A stretch of DNA of 64,000 bases from Methylobacillus caricis (GCF_020532705.1 NZ_JAJAVD010000004.1:558001-622000), one strand, 5' to 3'; counted from the stretch's first letter, positions 44,532-54,277 are shown. Notes: a model not told the origin generated them from the sequence alone. A program made the numbers and translations.

Positions 44532-46199
44532 ATGAACTCTACTCTTCGTATTCCTGTGCACATGCTCGGCCAATCGGGCTGCCGATTGGACTTTCCCGGC
44601 TGCACGGTCTATGTAGACCCCTATCTCTCGAACTCGGTCAAAGAGCTGGATGCGCCTGACCTGGAACGACTGCTGCCCATCCCCATGCTCCCGGAAGAAG
44701 TCCAGGATGCGGATTGGGTGCTGATCACGCATGCGCACATTGATCATTGCGACCCACACACCTTGCCCAAGCTGGCAGCCGCATCGCCGCAGGCACGGTT
44801 TGTCGGGCCTGCTCCCGTCATTCAGCTACTGGCAGAATGGGGTATTGCTGATGACCGCTTATTGCTTGCCGAGCAAACCTGGAGGGAGTTGAATGCTGGA
44901 GGACTACGCCTACATGCCATCCCGGCAGCGCATCCTGAGCTGGTGCGGGACAAAGCAGGCAACCTGGCCTGTGTGGGCTTTGTGCTGGAGTACGCCGGGC
45001 AAAAGCTCTATGTCGCCGGCGATACCATGGTCAAGCAGGAGATCATTGATGCCCTGACCCAGCTTGCGCCAATACACACTGCGTTCCTGCCGGTGAATGA
45101 ACATAATTTCTTCCGGGGCAGGCGCGGCATCATCGGCAATATGTCGATACGTGAAGCCTTCCAGTTTGGCCAGGAGATTGGCGTGCGCCAGGTGGTAACG
45201 GTGCACTGGGACATGTTTGCCATCAATGCGGTAGACCCGGATGAAATCCGCCTGCTGTACCAGAAGCTGAATCCTGGGTTTGACCTGCTGCTGCGCCCGA
45301 CCAGCATCAATTTGGGCCAGGTACGCGCCAGCATCATCATCCGCACCCTGAACGAAGCCCGGCATCTGGCATCCGTGCTACAAAGCATTGCCAGTCAGGC
45401 ACTCCCCGACTGGGGACATGAAGTGATAGTAGTGGATTCAGGATCTAGCGATGGCACTCTGCAGATTGCCGAGCAGCATGGCTGCCGCATCCTGCATATC
45501 TCGCGTGAGGAGTTCTCGTTTGGTCGCTCGCTGAACCGCGGATGCGACGCTGCCATGGGCGATATCCTGGTCTTCATCAGCGGCCACTGCGTGCCGACTG
45601 ATACGCATTGGCTGCACACGTTATGCCAGCCGATACTGGAACAGCGTGCGGATTATGTCTATGGCCGACAGTTGGGGGGAGACAGCAGCCACTTCAGTGA
45701 GAAGCGTATTTTTGCCAAGTATTTTCCGCCCACCTCGGCGGTGCCGCAAGCCGGTTTTTTCTGCAATAACGCCAATGCCGCGCTATCCCGCAAGGCCTGG
45801 CAACAATACCGCTTTGACGAAGAGCTGACCGGGCTGGAAGATATGGACCTGGCGCAAAAGCTGGCCAGGGATGGTGGCAAGGTGGGGTATATTGCCGAAG
45901 CAGGGGTATACCATCATCATGATGAACACTGGTCGCAAGTGCGGCGGCGCTTTGAGCGCGAGGCGATTGCCTTGCAGAGAATCATGCCGCAACTGCATGT
46001 GGGCCTGCTGGATACCGTACGCTATATCTTCAGCAGCGTCCGCAAGGATGTACGGCAAGCCTGGCGTGATGGTACTAAAATCAGCCTCTTGGATGTTTTC
46101 CGTTACCGGCTGAACCAGTACTGGGGCGCCTATAAAGGCAACCATGAGCACAGGCGCATGTCACGTGCCGAAAAAGAAAAATACTTTTACCCTCAATAA
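44532..46199 (+). CDS. metallo-beta-lactamase-fold hydrolase fused to GT2 glycosyltransferase
   Basis: A 555-residue two-domain protein. Residues 1-260 form a metallo-beta-lactamase-fold domain of the UlaG (ascorbate-6-P lactonase) kind, with the metal motif HAHIDH (H67, H69, D71, H72), AGDTM and VTVHWDMF. Residues 264-555 form a GT2 transferase: ASIIIRTLNEARHLASVLQS, VVDSGSSDGT, FISGHCVPTD, GFFCNNANAAL and LTGLEDMDLAQKLARDGGKVGY. The join is direct (LGQVRASIII), with no stop or frameshift. The hydrolase may act on a lactone or phosphate of the sugar. I know of no described protein with this order. Confidence 0.85.
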   Translation: MNSTLRIPVHMLGQSGCRLDFPGCTVYVDPYLSNSVKELDAPDLERLLPIPMLPEEVQDADWVLITHAHIDHCDPHTLPKLAAASPQARFVGPAPVIQLLAEWGIADDRLLLAEQTWRELNAGGLRLHAIPAAHPELVRDKAGNLACVGFVLEYAGQKLYVAGDTMVKQEIIDALTQLAPIHTAFLPVNEHNFFRGRRGIIGNMSIREAFQFGQEIGVRQVVTVHWDMFAINAVDPDEIRLLYQKLNPGFDLLLRPTSINLGQVRASIIIRTLNEARHLASVLQSIASQALPDWGHEVIVVDSGSSDGTLQIAEQHGCRILHISREEFSFGRSLNRGCDAAMGDILVFISGHCVPTDTHWLHTLCQPILEQRADYVYGRQLGGDSSHFSEKRIFAKYFPPTSAVPQAGFFCNNANAALSRKAWQQYRFDEELTGLEDMDLAQKLARDGGKVGYIAEAGVYHHHDEHWSQVRRRFEREAIALQRIMPQLHVGLLDTVRYIFSSVRKDVRQAWRDGTKISLLDVFRYRLNQYWGAYKGNHEHRRMSRAEKEKYFYPQ

Positions 46200-46214
46200 T
46201 TTTTGTGTGAGCCA

Positions 46215-46928
46215 ATGAACATGAGCAACCCCAAGCCACGCATCGTCGCGTTGCTACCGATGAAAGCCAATAGCGTACGCGTCAAGGGCAAGAATTTCCG
46301 TGAATTCTGCGGAAAGCCGCTGTTCCGCTGGATTCTGGACACATTGCTGTCCGTCGATGAAATTGACGAGATCATCATCAACACCGACGCACGCGATATC
46401 CTTGCCGAGAATGGCCTGGTGGATGGTGGCAAGATCCGCATCCGTGACCGCAAACCCGACATCTGCGGCGACCTGGTCAGCATGAACCTGGTGCTAGCAG
46501 ATGATATCGCCGCTATTCCAGCTGATATCTACCTGATGACCCACACCACCAACCCGCTGATGTCTGCAGACACCATACGCCAGGCACTGGCAGCCTATCA
46601 GGCAAAGCTGGCAAGCGGGGAGGCAGACTCGCTGTTTACCGTGGACAAGATCCAGACGCGCTTCTACCGTGCTGATGGCAGCGCAGTCAACCATGACCCG
46701 GACAACCTGATCCGTACCCAGGACCTGGAACCCTGGTTTGAGGAAAACTCCAATCTTTACCTGTTCACAGCGGAAGGCTTTGCCAAGACCCAGGCCCGTA
46801 TCGGCAAAAAACCGATGATGTATGAAGGACCGCGTATTGAATCGATTGATATCGACGATCAGGAAGACTGGGAGTTTGCCGTGATTGCCACCCATTACCT
46901 GCAAAGCCAGAAAGCGGGTGCCCAATGA
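46215..46928 (+). CDS. acylneuraminate cytidylyltransferase-family protein
   Basis: A 237-residue CMP-sugar synthetase-like enzyme (NeuA/PseF/KdsB superfamily): LLPMKANSVRVKGKNFREFCGKPLF is the nucleotide-binding start, YLMTHTTNPLMSADTIRQAL and EGPRIESIDIDDQEDWEFA follow as in the family. It would activate a sugar acid (a nonulosonate or Kdo-like acid) as CMP-sugar. ATGs at 46215 and 46221 are both possible starts. No nonulosonate synthase (NeuB-like) gene lies in the window, so the acid must be made elsewhere or be of another type. It overlaps the dehydrogenase gene by four bases. Confidence 0.87.
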   Translation: MNMSNPKPRIVALLPMKANSVRVKGKNFREFCGKPLFRWILDTLLSVDEIDEIIINTDARDILAENGLVDGGKIRIRDRKPDICGDLVSMNLVLADDIAAIPADIYLMTHTTNPLMSADTIRQALAAYQAKLASGEADSLFTVDKIQTRFYRADGSAVNHDPDNLIRTQDLEPWFEENSNLYLFTAEGFAKTQARIGKKPMMYEGPRIESIDIDDQEDWEFAVIATHYLQSQKAGAQ

Positions 46929-47863
46929 AAATCCTGGTGACCTGCCCGCCCATGCTGGGCATGATAGACGCCTTCCGTCCACGCTTTGCTCAATATGGCG
47001 TGGAGCTGACCGCGGCCAAGGTGGTGCAGACCTTATCGGTGGAAGAACTGAAAGACATCGTGCCTCAGCATGACGGCTGGATCATCGGCGATGACCCAGC
47101 CACGCGCGAGGTGTTCCTGGCTGGACAGGCGGGCAAGCTGAAGGCTGCCGTCAAATGGGGCATAGGCGTCGATAACGTCGATTTTGCCGCCTGCAAGGAA
47201 CTGGGCATCCCCATTACCAACACCCCCAATATGTTTGGCGGCGAAGTTGCTGACATTGCGGTGGGTTATGTGATTGCCCTGGCGCGCGAAACCTTCCAGA
47301 TTGATGCCGCTGTCAAACAAGGCCAATGGCCCAAGCCGCGCGGCATTTCGCTGGCAGGCAAAACCGTGGCACTGGTCGGCTTTGGGGATATTGGCAAACA
47401 CACTGCCCGCCGCCTGCTGGCCACAGACATGCAAGTGATTGCTTACGACCCCAGCGCCGCTGATGCACCTGAACTGACCTCGGTGCAACGCGCCACCTGG
47501 CCTGAGCGCCTGCCAGAAGCGGACTTTATCGTGATCACCTGCGCGCTGACCGCCAGCAGCCGCCACATGCTGAATGTAGACACACTGGCACAGGCCAAGG
47601 ATGGCGTGAGAATTGTGAACGTCGGACGCGGGCCGATTATTGACGAACCCGCGCTGGAGGCCGCCCTGCAGTCCGGCAAGGTCTATTCCGCCGCGCTGGA
47701 TGTGTTTGAAACGGAGCCATTGCCCTCGACCTCCTCATTGCGTTCCCATCCCCGCTGCATTTTCGGCTCACACAATGCCTCCAACACCGCTGACGCGGTG
47801 GTACGCACCAGTGAAATCGCCATCGACAAGCTGATGGGCTTCCTGGGAGTCAAGACACCATGA
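46925..47863 (+). CDS. D-isomer-specific 2-hydroxyacid dehydrogenase
   Basis: A 312-residue NAD-dependent dehydrogenase: NAD-binding ALVGFGDIGKHTARRL, NVGRGPIIDEPALEAAL and the catalytic histidine in FGSHNASNTADAV. The family interconverts 2-keto and D-2-hydroxy acids, such as hydroxypyruvate and glycerate or 3-phosphoglycerate. Here, between a CMP-sugar synthetase and an SDR, it may act on a keto-acid sugar precursor or a glycerate side group. Overlaps both neighbours by four bases. Confidence 0.88.
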   Translation: MKILVTCPPMLGMIDAFRPRFAQYGVELTAAKVVQTLSVEELKDIVPQHDGWIIGDDPATREVFLAGQAGKLKAAVKWGIGVDNVDFAACKELGIPITNTPNMFGGEVADIAVGYVIALARETFQIDAAVKQGQWPKPRGISLAGKTVALVGFGDIGKHTARRLLATDMQVIAYDPSAADAPELTSVQRATWPERLPEADFIVITCALTASSRHMLNVDTLAQAKDGVRIVNVGRGPIIDEPALEAALQSGKVYSAALDVFETEPLPSTSSLRSHPRCIFGSHNASNTADAVVRTSEIAIDKLMGFLGVKTP

Positions 47864-48618
47864 CTGCCGCGCCGCAGCGCCATGTGCTGATCACGGGAGC
47901 CGCTGGCGGCATCGGCCGTGCGCTGGTGGAGACTTTCCACAACGATGGCTACCACGTGATTGCCACCGATATCGGCCCACAGCCTGCATGGTTAGCCAGT
48001 GATGACACCTGGTTGAGTGCAGATCTGGTGCGCGTAGTAAGGGAGCCGGACTACGCCGCCAACTTTCTTGTGGAAGTACGCACAGCGTTACAGCAATCCG
48101 CCTTGCACAGCCTGGTGAACAATGCCGCCATCCAGATCCTGGCCGGTACCGCTGAACTGAGTGATGCGGATTGGCAAACCACGCTGGATGTCAACCTGAG
48201 TGCCCCATTTCTGCTGATCAAACACCTGTTGCCAGAACTGGAAGCAGCGCGGGGGGCGGTGGTCAATATCAGCAGCATTCATGCAGCACAAACCAAACAG
48301 CGTTTCGTGGCCTATGCCACCAGCAAGGCCGCCTTGAGTGGCATGACCCGCGCCCTGGCCGTGGACCTGGGTGAGCGCATCCGGGTCAACGCGATAGAAC
48401 CTGCCGCCATCGATACCGAAATGTTGAAGGCAGGTTTCAGCGACAACCCCGAAGGACTGGTTGCATTACAGCAATACCACCCGGTAGGCCATATCGGGCA
48501 GCAGGAAGAAGTGGCCAGACTGGCGCTGATGTTGTGCAGCGACATCTTGCCCTTTGCCAATGGCAGCTGCATTGCATTGGATGGTGGTATTCGTGGCAGG
48601 TTGCATGACCCGGATTGA
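47860..48618 (+). CDS. SDR-family oxidoreductase
   Basis: A 252-residue classical SDR: TGAAGGIGRALVE at the N-terminus, NNAAIQI, and Y152/K156 in YATSKAALSGM, with intact C-terminal AIEPAAIDTEML and IALDGGIRG. It is more complete than the two SDRs further upstream. An SDR next to a CMP-sugar synthetase recalls the ptmA-ptmB pair of Campylobacter legionaminic acid genes. Coupled to the dehydrogenase by an ATGA overlap. Confidence 0.87.
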   Translation: MTAAPQRHVLITGAAGGIGRALVETFHNDGYHVIATDIGPQPAWLASDDTWLSADLVRVVREPDYAANFLVEVRTALQQSALHSLVNNAAIQILAGTAELSDADWQTTLDVNLSAPFLLIKHLLPELEAARGAVVNISSIHAAQTKQRFVAYATSKAALSGMTRALAVDLGERIRVNAIEPAAIDTEMLKAGFSDNPEGLVALQQYHPVGHIGQQEEVARLALMLCSDILPFANGSCIALDGGIRGRLHDPD

Positions 48619-48627
48619 GGCCTTGAA

Positions 48628-50592
48628 ATGACGATGACCCATATTGTGTGCCTGCCGGACCTGTTCAAGGGCAAGTTTTCCCGCCAGCACGGTATATTTG
48701 ACCTGATGCGTGAGCCCATTCTCCAGGGTTGTGGCATCCATATTGGCTACTCGCCCTCAGTCAAGAAAAACCCGACAGGATTGGCAGGATTTAACCTCGA
48801 AACATTTCTGGCCCTTGCCAGTGATGCGCAGCACAACATGCAACCCTTGCAATGGATCGCCCCCCAGGCATCTGTGGATTACCTGTTTTCCTGCCTGCCT
48901 GACAATAGCCTGGTGTTATCGGTGGACATGCCTCCCTGGTTGATCAGCGCCTGTGAAGAACGCGGTTATCACTACATCAACGTCACTACCTCTCCACTAC
49001 GTTTTGCGCGCGATTTATACATGGCCATCCGCTGCTCGGATGCTGCCATTTTCCAAGGCATCAGCACTTATGCCGTCAAGCGGGAAGAAATCAGGCTCGA
49101 AGCCTCCGCATTGGCCGCCAATGTGCGCATGCACAAAACACTGCTGGAAGAAGAGGGCAGCTTTCATTTTGATGATCTTGAGGGCAGCCTGGTCTATATC
49201 GGCCAAAGCCCTTATGAATCCTCCCTGCAACTGGCAGATGGTCATATCCTGGTGTGTGATGATTTTGCTGACCAACTGCAAACCCTGAGCCAGGGACACC
49301 GCCTGCTTTACAAGGGACATCCACTAGTCGCGGATTTTGCACAGAAGGAACGTGCTGCACTGGCGCGCATTACCGGGCAAGCCGTGCCCCCCTGCATGCA
49401 AGGCAGCTATCAACTGCTATCAGCCATCGAAGACCTGGCATTGACCGGCATCACCGCTGAACTGCTGCAAGAGGCCGAATGGTTCGACAAGACAGCCCAT
49501 ATGTTGCACCAACCCGCTGTGCCATTGGGACAGCAGGCAGGGTTCTCCTCACGCCATTATCAGCAGGTACATTTCAGGGACTTCCTCTCGCCCGCGTTCT
49601 GGCACCAAGTGCTGACACCGGCACGACCAGCACCTGTAGTGGCCGCTATCCCTGTGGTAGCGCATCACCATGCGCGAGAAACCCTTGATCAATGGGATGA
49701 CTATTCCGCCGTCCTGACCTGGGGCAGGTCGCTACCCAATGACGCATTCCTGCGTTCAGGTGGGCTCAGCCTGATCCAACGTATTGAATCACTGGAGGAG
49801 ACCGCCGCGCAGCAACAGCCAACGGATAACGACTTTTGCCAGCACAGAAAGCTGGTCATCCTTGGCAACGGTCCATCGCTTAAAGGCTTTGACCTGCATA
49901 GCCTGACAGGTGTTGATACCCTGGGCATGAATGCGGCCTATCGCTACTGGGAACGCGTGAACTGGTACCCGGACCACTATGTGTGCCTGGATGATCAATT
50001 GATAGAGACCCATGCCAGTGCGATTCACGACATGATCGTATCAGGCAAGGTGAAAACCGCTTTCCTGATCGCCAAGATATTGAACGACTACCCAGACTTG
50101 CGTGGTAGGAAGAATGTGTTTTTCCTGGAAGGGTTCAAGAACTCATCCCGCAAGAGCGCCTATTTACGCGGGATCAGGATACAGTCTTCGCTCCCGTTCA
50201 AGGGCACCACCTCGCTGGAACACACCACGGGCGCATTTGCTGTCCGCTATGGCGCCCACCTGGGTTATGAAGAGATTGCGATCCTGGGCGTGGATTTACG
50301 GTACGTGGAAATCCTGCCCGAAGCCAAGCATGCAGGTGACATCAAGCTCATCATGACTGACACGCCCAAGCACAACCCCAATTACTTCTTTGACGATTAC
50401 CAGCAGGCAGGCGATAAATACAATATCCCCAACCCGAGCTGGAACCTGCACGTAGGCGCATTCAAGCGCGTGGCAGCAGACAAGGAGGCTTACGCCTGGA
50501 ACACGCGGATTGTAAACGCCAACCCCCAGTCCGTGTTGTTCGATGAAGCCATCTTTCCCTTTGTTTCAATTCAAGCATTCCTGGAAAAATAA
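48628..50592 (+). CDS. two-domain glycosyltransferase with C-terminal DUF115/GT42-like domain
   Basis: A 654-residue protein. Residues 1-400 are not firmly recognised; a KGHPLVAD motif (H231, P232) and the following SYQLLSAIEDLALTG segment recall GT-B capsule/polysialyltransferase-type enzymes. Residues 405-654 begin KLVILGNGPSLKG (G413-P416) and contain TTGAFAVRYGAHLGYEEIAILGVDLRY; this pattern fits the DUF115/Maf and GT42 sialyltransferase-like fold (GNGPSL and SGVY-like motifs of CstI/CstII). The domain is a close paralogue of the start of the protein at 55077. Starts nine bases after the SDR gene. Confidence 0.7.
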   Translation: MTMTHIVCLPDLFKGKFSRQHGIFDLMREPILQGCGIHIGYSPSVKKNPTGLAGFNLETFLALASDAQHNMQPLQWIAPQASVDYLFSCLPDNSLVLSVDMPPWLISACEERGYHYINVTTSPLRFARDLYMAIRCSDAAIFQGISTYAVKREEIRLEASALAANVRMHKTLLEEEGSFHFDDLEGSLVYIGQSPYESSLQLADGHILVCDDFADQLQTLSQGHRLLYKGHPLVADFAQKERAALARITGQAVPPCMQGSYQLLSAIEDLALTGITAELLQEAEWFDKTAHMLHQPAVPLGQQAGFSSRHYQQVHFRDFLSPAFWHQVLTPARPAPVVAAIPVVAHHHARETLDQWDDYSAVLTWGRSLPNDAFLRSGGLSLIQRIESLEETAAQQQPTDNDFCQHRKLVILGNGPSLKGFDLHSLTGVDTLGMNAAYRYWERVNWYPDHYVCLDDQLIETHASAIHDMIVSGKVKTAFLIAKILNDYPDLRGRKNVFFLEGFKNSSRKSAYLRGIRIQSSLPFKGTTSLEHTTGAFAVRYGAHLGYEEIAILGVDLRYVEILPEAKHAGDIKLIMTDTPKHNPNYFFDDYQQAGDKYNIPNPSWNLHVGAFKRVAADKEAYAWNTRIVNANPQSVLFDEAIFPFVSIQAFLEK

Positions 50593-50659
50593 ATGCGCCG
50601 CTCAATCAAGGCAGGAACAGCTTTTCATCTGAGTCTATCCGGCAAGAGGCACTAAACGC

Positions 50660-53434
50660 ATGTCACAGATAGCCTATCCCCGTTTGTTAGTGGTTGACCC
50701 AACCCCATTCGGGCTGATGTGTGCCACCAGCCAGTTGAGGCAGGTATTTATTGAAGGCTGGCCGCAAGATCATGTGTTGCAGGTGTGGTATGAAGATGAA
50801 GTTGCACAGCCCTTGCACACCATGACACCTGGGCAATCTTTCAAGGAGAGTGCCAGCCGTGCCTGCTCCCCAGAAGCTGTCCAGGAAGCATGCATCCGCT
50901 TCAAGCCTGACGTGATTTATTTCCGGCCAGTGGAGTCCGGCACCTTGCTGGGATTTGTGGAGCGCCTGCTGGAGAAGCTTCCCGTCTCGCTGATCGTGCA
51001 TATGATGGATGACTGGCCAGAGCGCCTGCGCATCCAGAACCCTGCGCGATTTCCCTGGTTTGATGCAGGTTTGCGACGCATCCTGGCAAAAAGCCAGCGG
51101 CGATTGAGCATAGGCACGACCATGTCCCGGGCTTATGCATCGCGCTACGGCGGTTACTGGCTGCCCCTAGCCAATGGCGTGGCGTTATCAGACTTCACGC
51201 AATACCAGCCCAAGACCTACACCCTGCCAACCGCAGCATCGCCGTTCATCATCCGCTATATGGGATCGCTGGCAGAGGACATGACCTACGACAGTGTCCG
51301 GGATGTCGCCGAGGCAGTCACCTCATTACAGGGCGAGTGCGCAGTCCGCCTTGAAATCTACACCGGAGAAAAATGGTTTGAACAGGCACTGGATGCTATG
51401 GGGAGCTGGGCTGGGGTATCTGTGCTGCCCCAGGTAGATGCAGATGCTTACCATCGCACCTTGAGCGAGGCAGATGCCCTCCTGATTGCCTATAACTTTG
51501 ATGCCACCAGTATCAGATATACGGGCTTGTCGATTGCCAACAAAATGCCGGAGTGTCTGGCCTCTGGTACGCCAGTACTGGCTTATGGGCCAGCTGGTAG
51601 CGCCACCATGGCCTATTTGCGTGATGCCGGATGTGCAGCGCTTGTCACCGACCGGGCGCCTGGCAAGTTAAGAGATGCCATTCAGGCGCTGGTGATGGCG
51701 CCTGAAGAGAGACAAGCACTGGCAGCCAAGGCACAGGCACATGCGGCCGACCACCTATCACGACAAGTAGTGCAAGAAAATTTCCGGCAATATGTTTCCC
51801 CTCGGCAGTTTGCGGCAGGGCATCTGCTGGTCGGGCCTTTCGAGAGAAAGCAATCCGCCCATTATGACGAAACGCAATCAATCGCCCATCTGCTGGCCGG
51901 GGCATATCGCCCTGGTAGCACCATGATCGATGTCGGTGCGCATGTGGGCTCCGCATTCCGGCCTTTCCTGAATAAAGGATGGCATATCTACGCGTTTGAG
52001 CCGGATGACACCAACCGGAGCAAGTTGCTGGAATGGTTGTCCTGCCATGTCAGCAGGCACCTGGTGACACTGGATACACGCTGTGTGAGTAACACCACGC
52101 AGCATGACCTGTCGTTTTACCGATCAGAACAAAGTTCGGGGATCAGCGGACTGTCAGCCTTTCATGAGTCCCACACAGAGGCCCAGCGGGTGAGTAGTGT
52201 CACGCTAAGCGACTTTTTTGCAGGCGGTGCCATCCCGGACATTGATTTCCTGAAAATCGATACCGAAGGACACGACCTTTTCGTGCTGCAAGGCTTCCCG
52301 TGGGACCAGACCAGACCTGACGTGATCGAATGCGAATTCGAGAATGCCAAGACCGTCTCGCTAGGGTATGACTTTCATGACCTGGCGCAATTCCTGGTGG
52401 ACAAAGGCTACACGGTATATGTCAGTGAATGGCACCCCATCCTGCAATATGGCACGCGCCATGACTGGCACTGCCTGGCGAAATATCCCTATGCCCTACA
52501 GGATGAAGCATCCTGGGGCAACTTGCTGGCGTTCCGTGACCCGGTGGATGAACTCGCCCTCGCAGCCGCCGTCAGCAACCTGGTTCGCCTGTCTCCGCGC
52601 GAATCCTCATCGCTGGGCTTTGTGTCGCAATTGCTCAACCTTGATGGCCTGCCACTTGAGGTGCTGGATGATAAATTTGACGTGACCTGGTATCAGCAAC
52701 GCAAGATTTTTGAAGAAAAAGCCTCATTGCTTTACCGCTTTATTGCTGACGAAGGGTTTACCCAGTTTGTCGATGTCGGTGCCAATGTCGGCTTTATCTC
52801 TATCCTGGCCCGGCTTGCTGCCCTCAGGCTGAATGTGGTTGCGCTGGAACCAGACCCGCGCCTGGTTGAGCTTATGCATCGCAATATTGCCCGGCTTGGA
52901 CTCAAGAACATTGAAGTGATTAATGCCATTGTTGGTGCGGAGTCACGCCCCGATACCTCTTTCAGCCTCAATCCGCACAGCAGCCTGGATAATCGCGTCA
53001 ATGTCAGTGGATGGCATAAAACGCTGCTGCCTATGGTACGGCTGGACCAGGTGCTGCATGACAGAGGCATCACGGGGAAAACATTTTTCAAGATTGATGT
53101 CCAGGGCTTTGAACATATGGTGTTGCGCGGCTGTGAACCATGGTTGCGCGCGCATCAGGACTGGGTCATCAAGATGGAATTTGCGCCAGGCCTGCTACGT
53201 TCACAAGGGGCAGACCCGCTAGCCTTGCTTGCCTGGCTGCAGGATGACTGCGGTTTTGCAGTCACCGAGCTCAGCGAGCGGATTCCCTATGGCACCACCG
53301 AGTTGGAATCATTGTTTGCCTACCCATTGCAGAAGGAGCAGAGGACAGCTTTTGTGTCCTATGTCACCTCCCTCAACCGGGGTGAGCTAGGCGGCCAGGT
53401 GGATGTATTGATTCGCCCAGGCCGGAAACATTGA
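50660..53434 (+). CDS. GT4-like glycosyltransferase fused to two FkbM methyltransferase domains
   Basis: A 924-residue three-domain protein. Residues 1-385 form a GT-B glycosyltransferase (VSLIVHMMDDWPERL, FIIRYMGSLAEDMTYDSV, ANKMPECLASGTPVLAYGPAGS). Residues about 420-600 hold one FkbM-type methyltransferase (MIDVGAHVGSAFRPF near 422, AFEPDD, FLKIDTEGHDLFVLQGF). Residues about 700-920 hold a second (FVDVGANVGFISILARL near 703, ALEPDPR, FFKIDVQGFEHMVLRG). It could transfer a sugar and O-methylate it twice, or two sugars. The frame is continuous throughout. A 67-base gap precedes it. Confidence 0.85.
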   Translation: MSQIAYPRLLVVDPTPFGLMCATSQLRQVFIEGWPQDHVLQVWYEDEVAQPLHTMTPGQSFKESASRACSPEAVQEACIRFKPDVIYFRPVESGTLLGFVERLLEKLPVSLIVHMMDDWPERLRIQNPARFPWFDAGLRRILAKSQRRLSIGTTMSRAYASRYGGYWLPLANGVALSDFTQYQPKTYTLPTAASPFIIRYMGSLAEDMTYDSVRDVAEAVTSLQGECAVRLEIYTGEKWFEQALDAMGSWAGVSVLPQVDADAYHRTLSEADALLIAYNFDATSIRYTGLSIANKMPECLASGTPVLAYGPAGSATMAYLRDAGCAALVTDRAPGKLRDAIQALVMAPEERQALAAKAQAHAADHLSRQVVQENFRQYVSPRQFAAGHLLVGPFERKQSAHYDETQSIAHLLAGAYRPGSTMIDVGAHVGSAFRPFLNKGWHIYAFEPDDTNRSKLLEWLSCHVSRHLVTLDTRCVSNTTQHDLSFYRSEQSSGISGLSAFHESHTEAQRVSSVTLSDFFAGGAIPDIDFLKIDTEGHDLFVLQGFPWDQTRPDVIECEFENAKTVSLGYDFHDLAQFLVDKGYTVYVSEWHPILQYGTRHDWHCLAKYPYALQDEASWGNLLAFRDPVDELALAAAVSNLVRLSPRESSSLGFVSQLLNLDGLPLEVLDDKFDVTWYQQRKIFEEKASLLYRFIADEGFTQFVDVGANVGFISILARLAALRLNVVALEPDPRLVELMHRNIARLGLKNIEVINAIVGAESRPDTSFSLNPHSSLDNRVNVSGWHKTLLPMVRLDQVLHDRGITGKTFFKIDVQGFEHMVLRGCEPWLRAHQDWVIKMEFAPGLLRSQGADPLALLAWLQDDCGFAVTELSERIPYGTTELESLFAYPLQKEQRTAFVSYVTSLNRGELGGQVDVLIRPGRKH

Positions 53435-53458
53435 GCTGATAGTCGGGCGCTATAAACC

Positions 53459-54277
53459 ATGATGACACTGAACCATATGCCACCCGCAGCCCGGAAAGAA
53501 CCTTCTGTGCGTGAGCCCTACCCTGTATGCGCCTCTCCATACACAGCCTATGTGAGGGATGTGCCTACACGCAGGACCAAGAGGCAGATCGCCTTGTTTT
53601 CTTGCCTGGAATGCCAGAGTTTCTGGAATCCCTCCGGCTATGTCGAAGATGTAGCCCAACTTGAAAAAGACCTGGCCTGGGGCTTGTCGGTTGAAAGCAG
53701 GAACAAGGCAGCCGCTGTCACCCTGTTCAACACACTATTGTCCCTGGGCGTTGAGTTTCAATCCATTGCCGAAATAGGCTGTGGCATAGACACATTATTG
53801 TCGGTCGCCAAGCAGCTCGGATATGAAACCATAGGGTTTGATGTCAATGCACTTGCCATTGAGCATGCCACTGTGGCGCATGGGCTGGAAGCCTACTCTG
53901 TGCTGTGGTCAGCTGAAACACCCACCAGGAAAATTGATTTGTACCTGTCGATATCGGTGCTGGAACACATCGAACGACCAAGGGAGTTGATTAGGAATCT
54001 CTGTGAAGCCGCGCTTAGGCATCATGCCACACTATTTATCAGTGTGCCCTTCCTGGAAAAAGCACACTGGAAGTTTATGCTGGCACCTGACCCATTTACA
54101 CCCGGCACCCCATTTTTTGACAATGACGTGCACGTCACCCATTTTTCCATCAAAGGCCTGATGCAGGCGATGGCCGATTTTGGCTGCCACAACACGACTT
54201 ACATCCAGGCCGGATTATGGAATGGCGTTTTGTTCACCCCGCCCCAAGCTGATCACTCCGGGACAACCAGTGCATAG
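53459..54277 (+). CDS. class I SAM-dependent methyltransferase
   Basis: A 272-residue methyltransferase with SAM-binding motif EIGCGIDTLLSVAKQLGY (E105 onward), the acidic strand end GFDVN, and SISVLEHIERP. The N-terminal 60 residues (CASPYTAYVR, SCLECQSFW) contain three cysteines, CxxC included, perhaps a zinc site as in some sugar methyltransferases. Probably O- or N-methylates a sugar of the island's glycan. Starts 24 bases after the fusion protein gene. Confidence 0.82.
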   Translation: MMTLNHMPPAARKEPSVREPYPVCASPYTAYVRDVPTRRTKRQIALFSCLECQSFWNPSGYVEDVAQLEKDLAWGLSVESRNKAAAVTLFNTLLSLGVEFQSIAEIGCGIDTLLSVAKQLGYETIGFDVNALAIEHATVAHGLEAYSVLWSAETPTRKIDLYLSISVLEHIERPRELIRNLCEAALRHHATLFISVPFLEKAHWKFMLAPDPFTPGTPFFDNDVHVTHFSIKGLMQAMADFGCHNTTYIQAGLWNGVLFTPPQADHSGTTSA

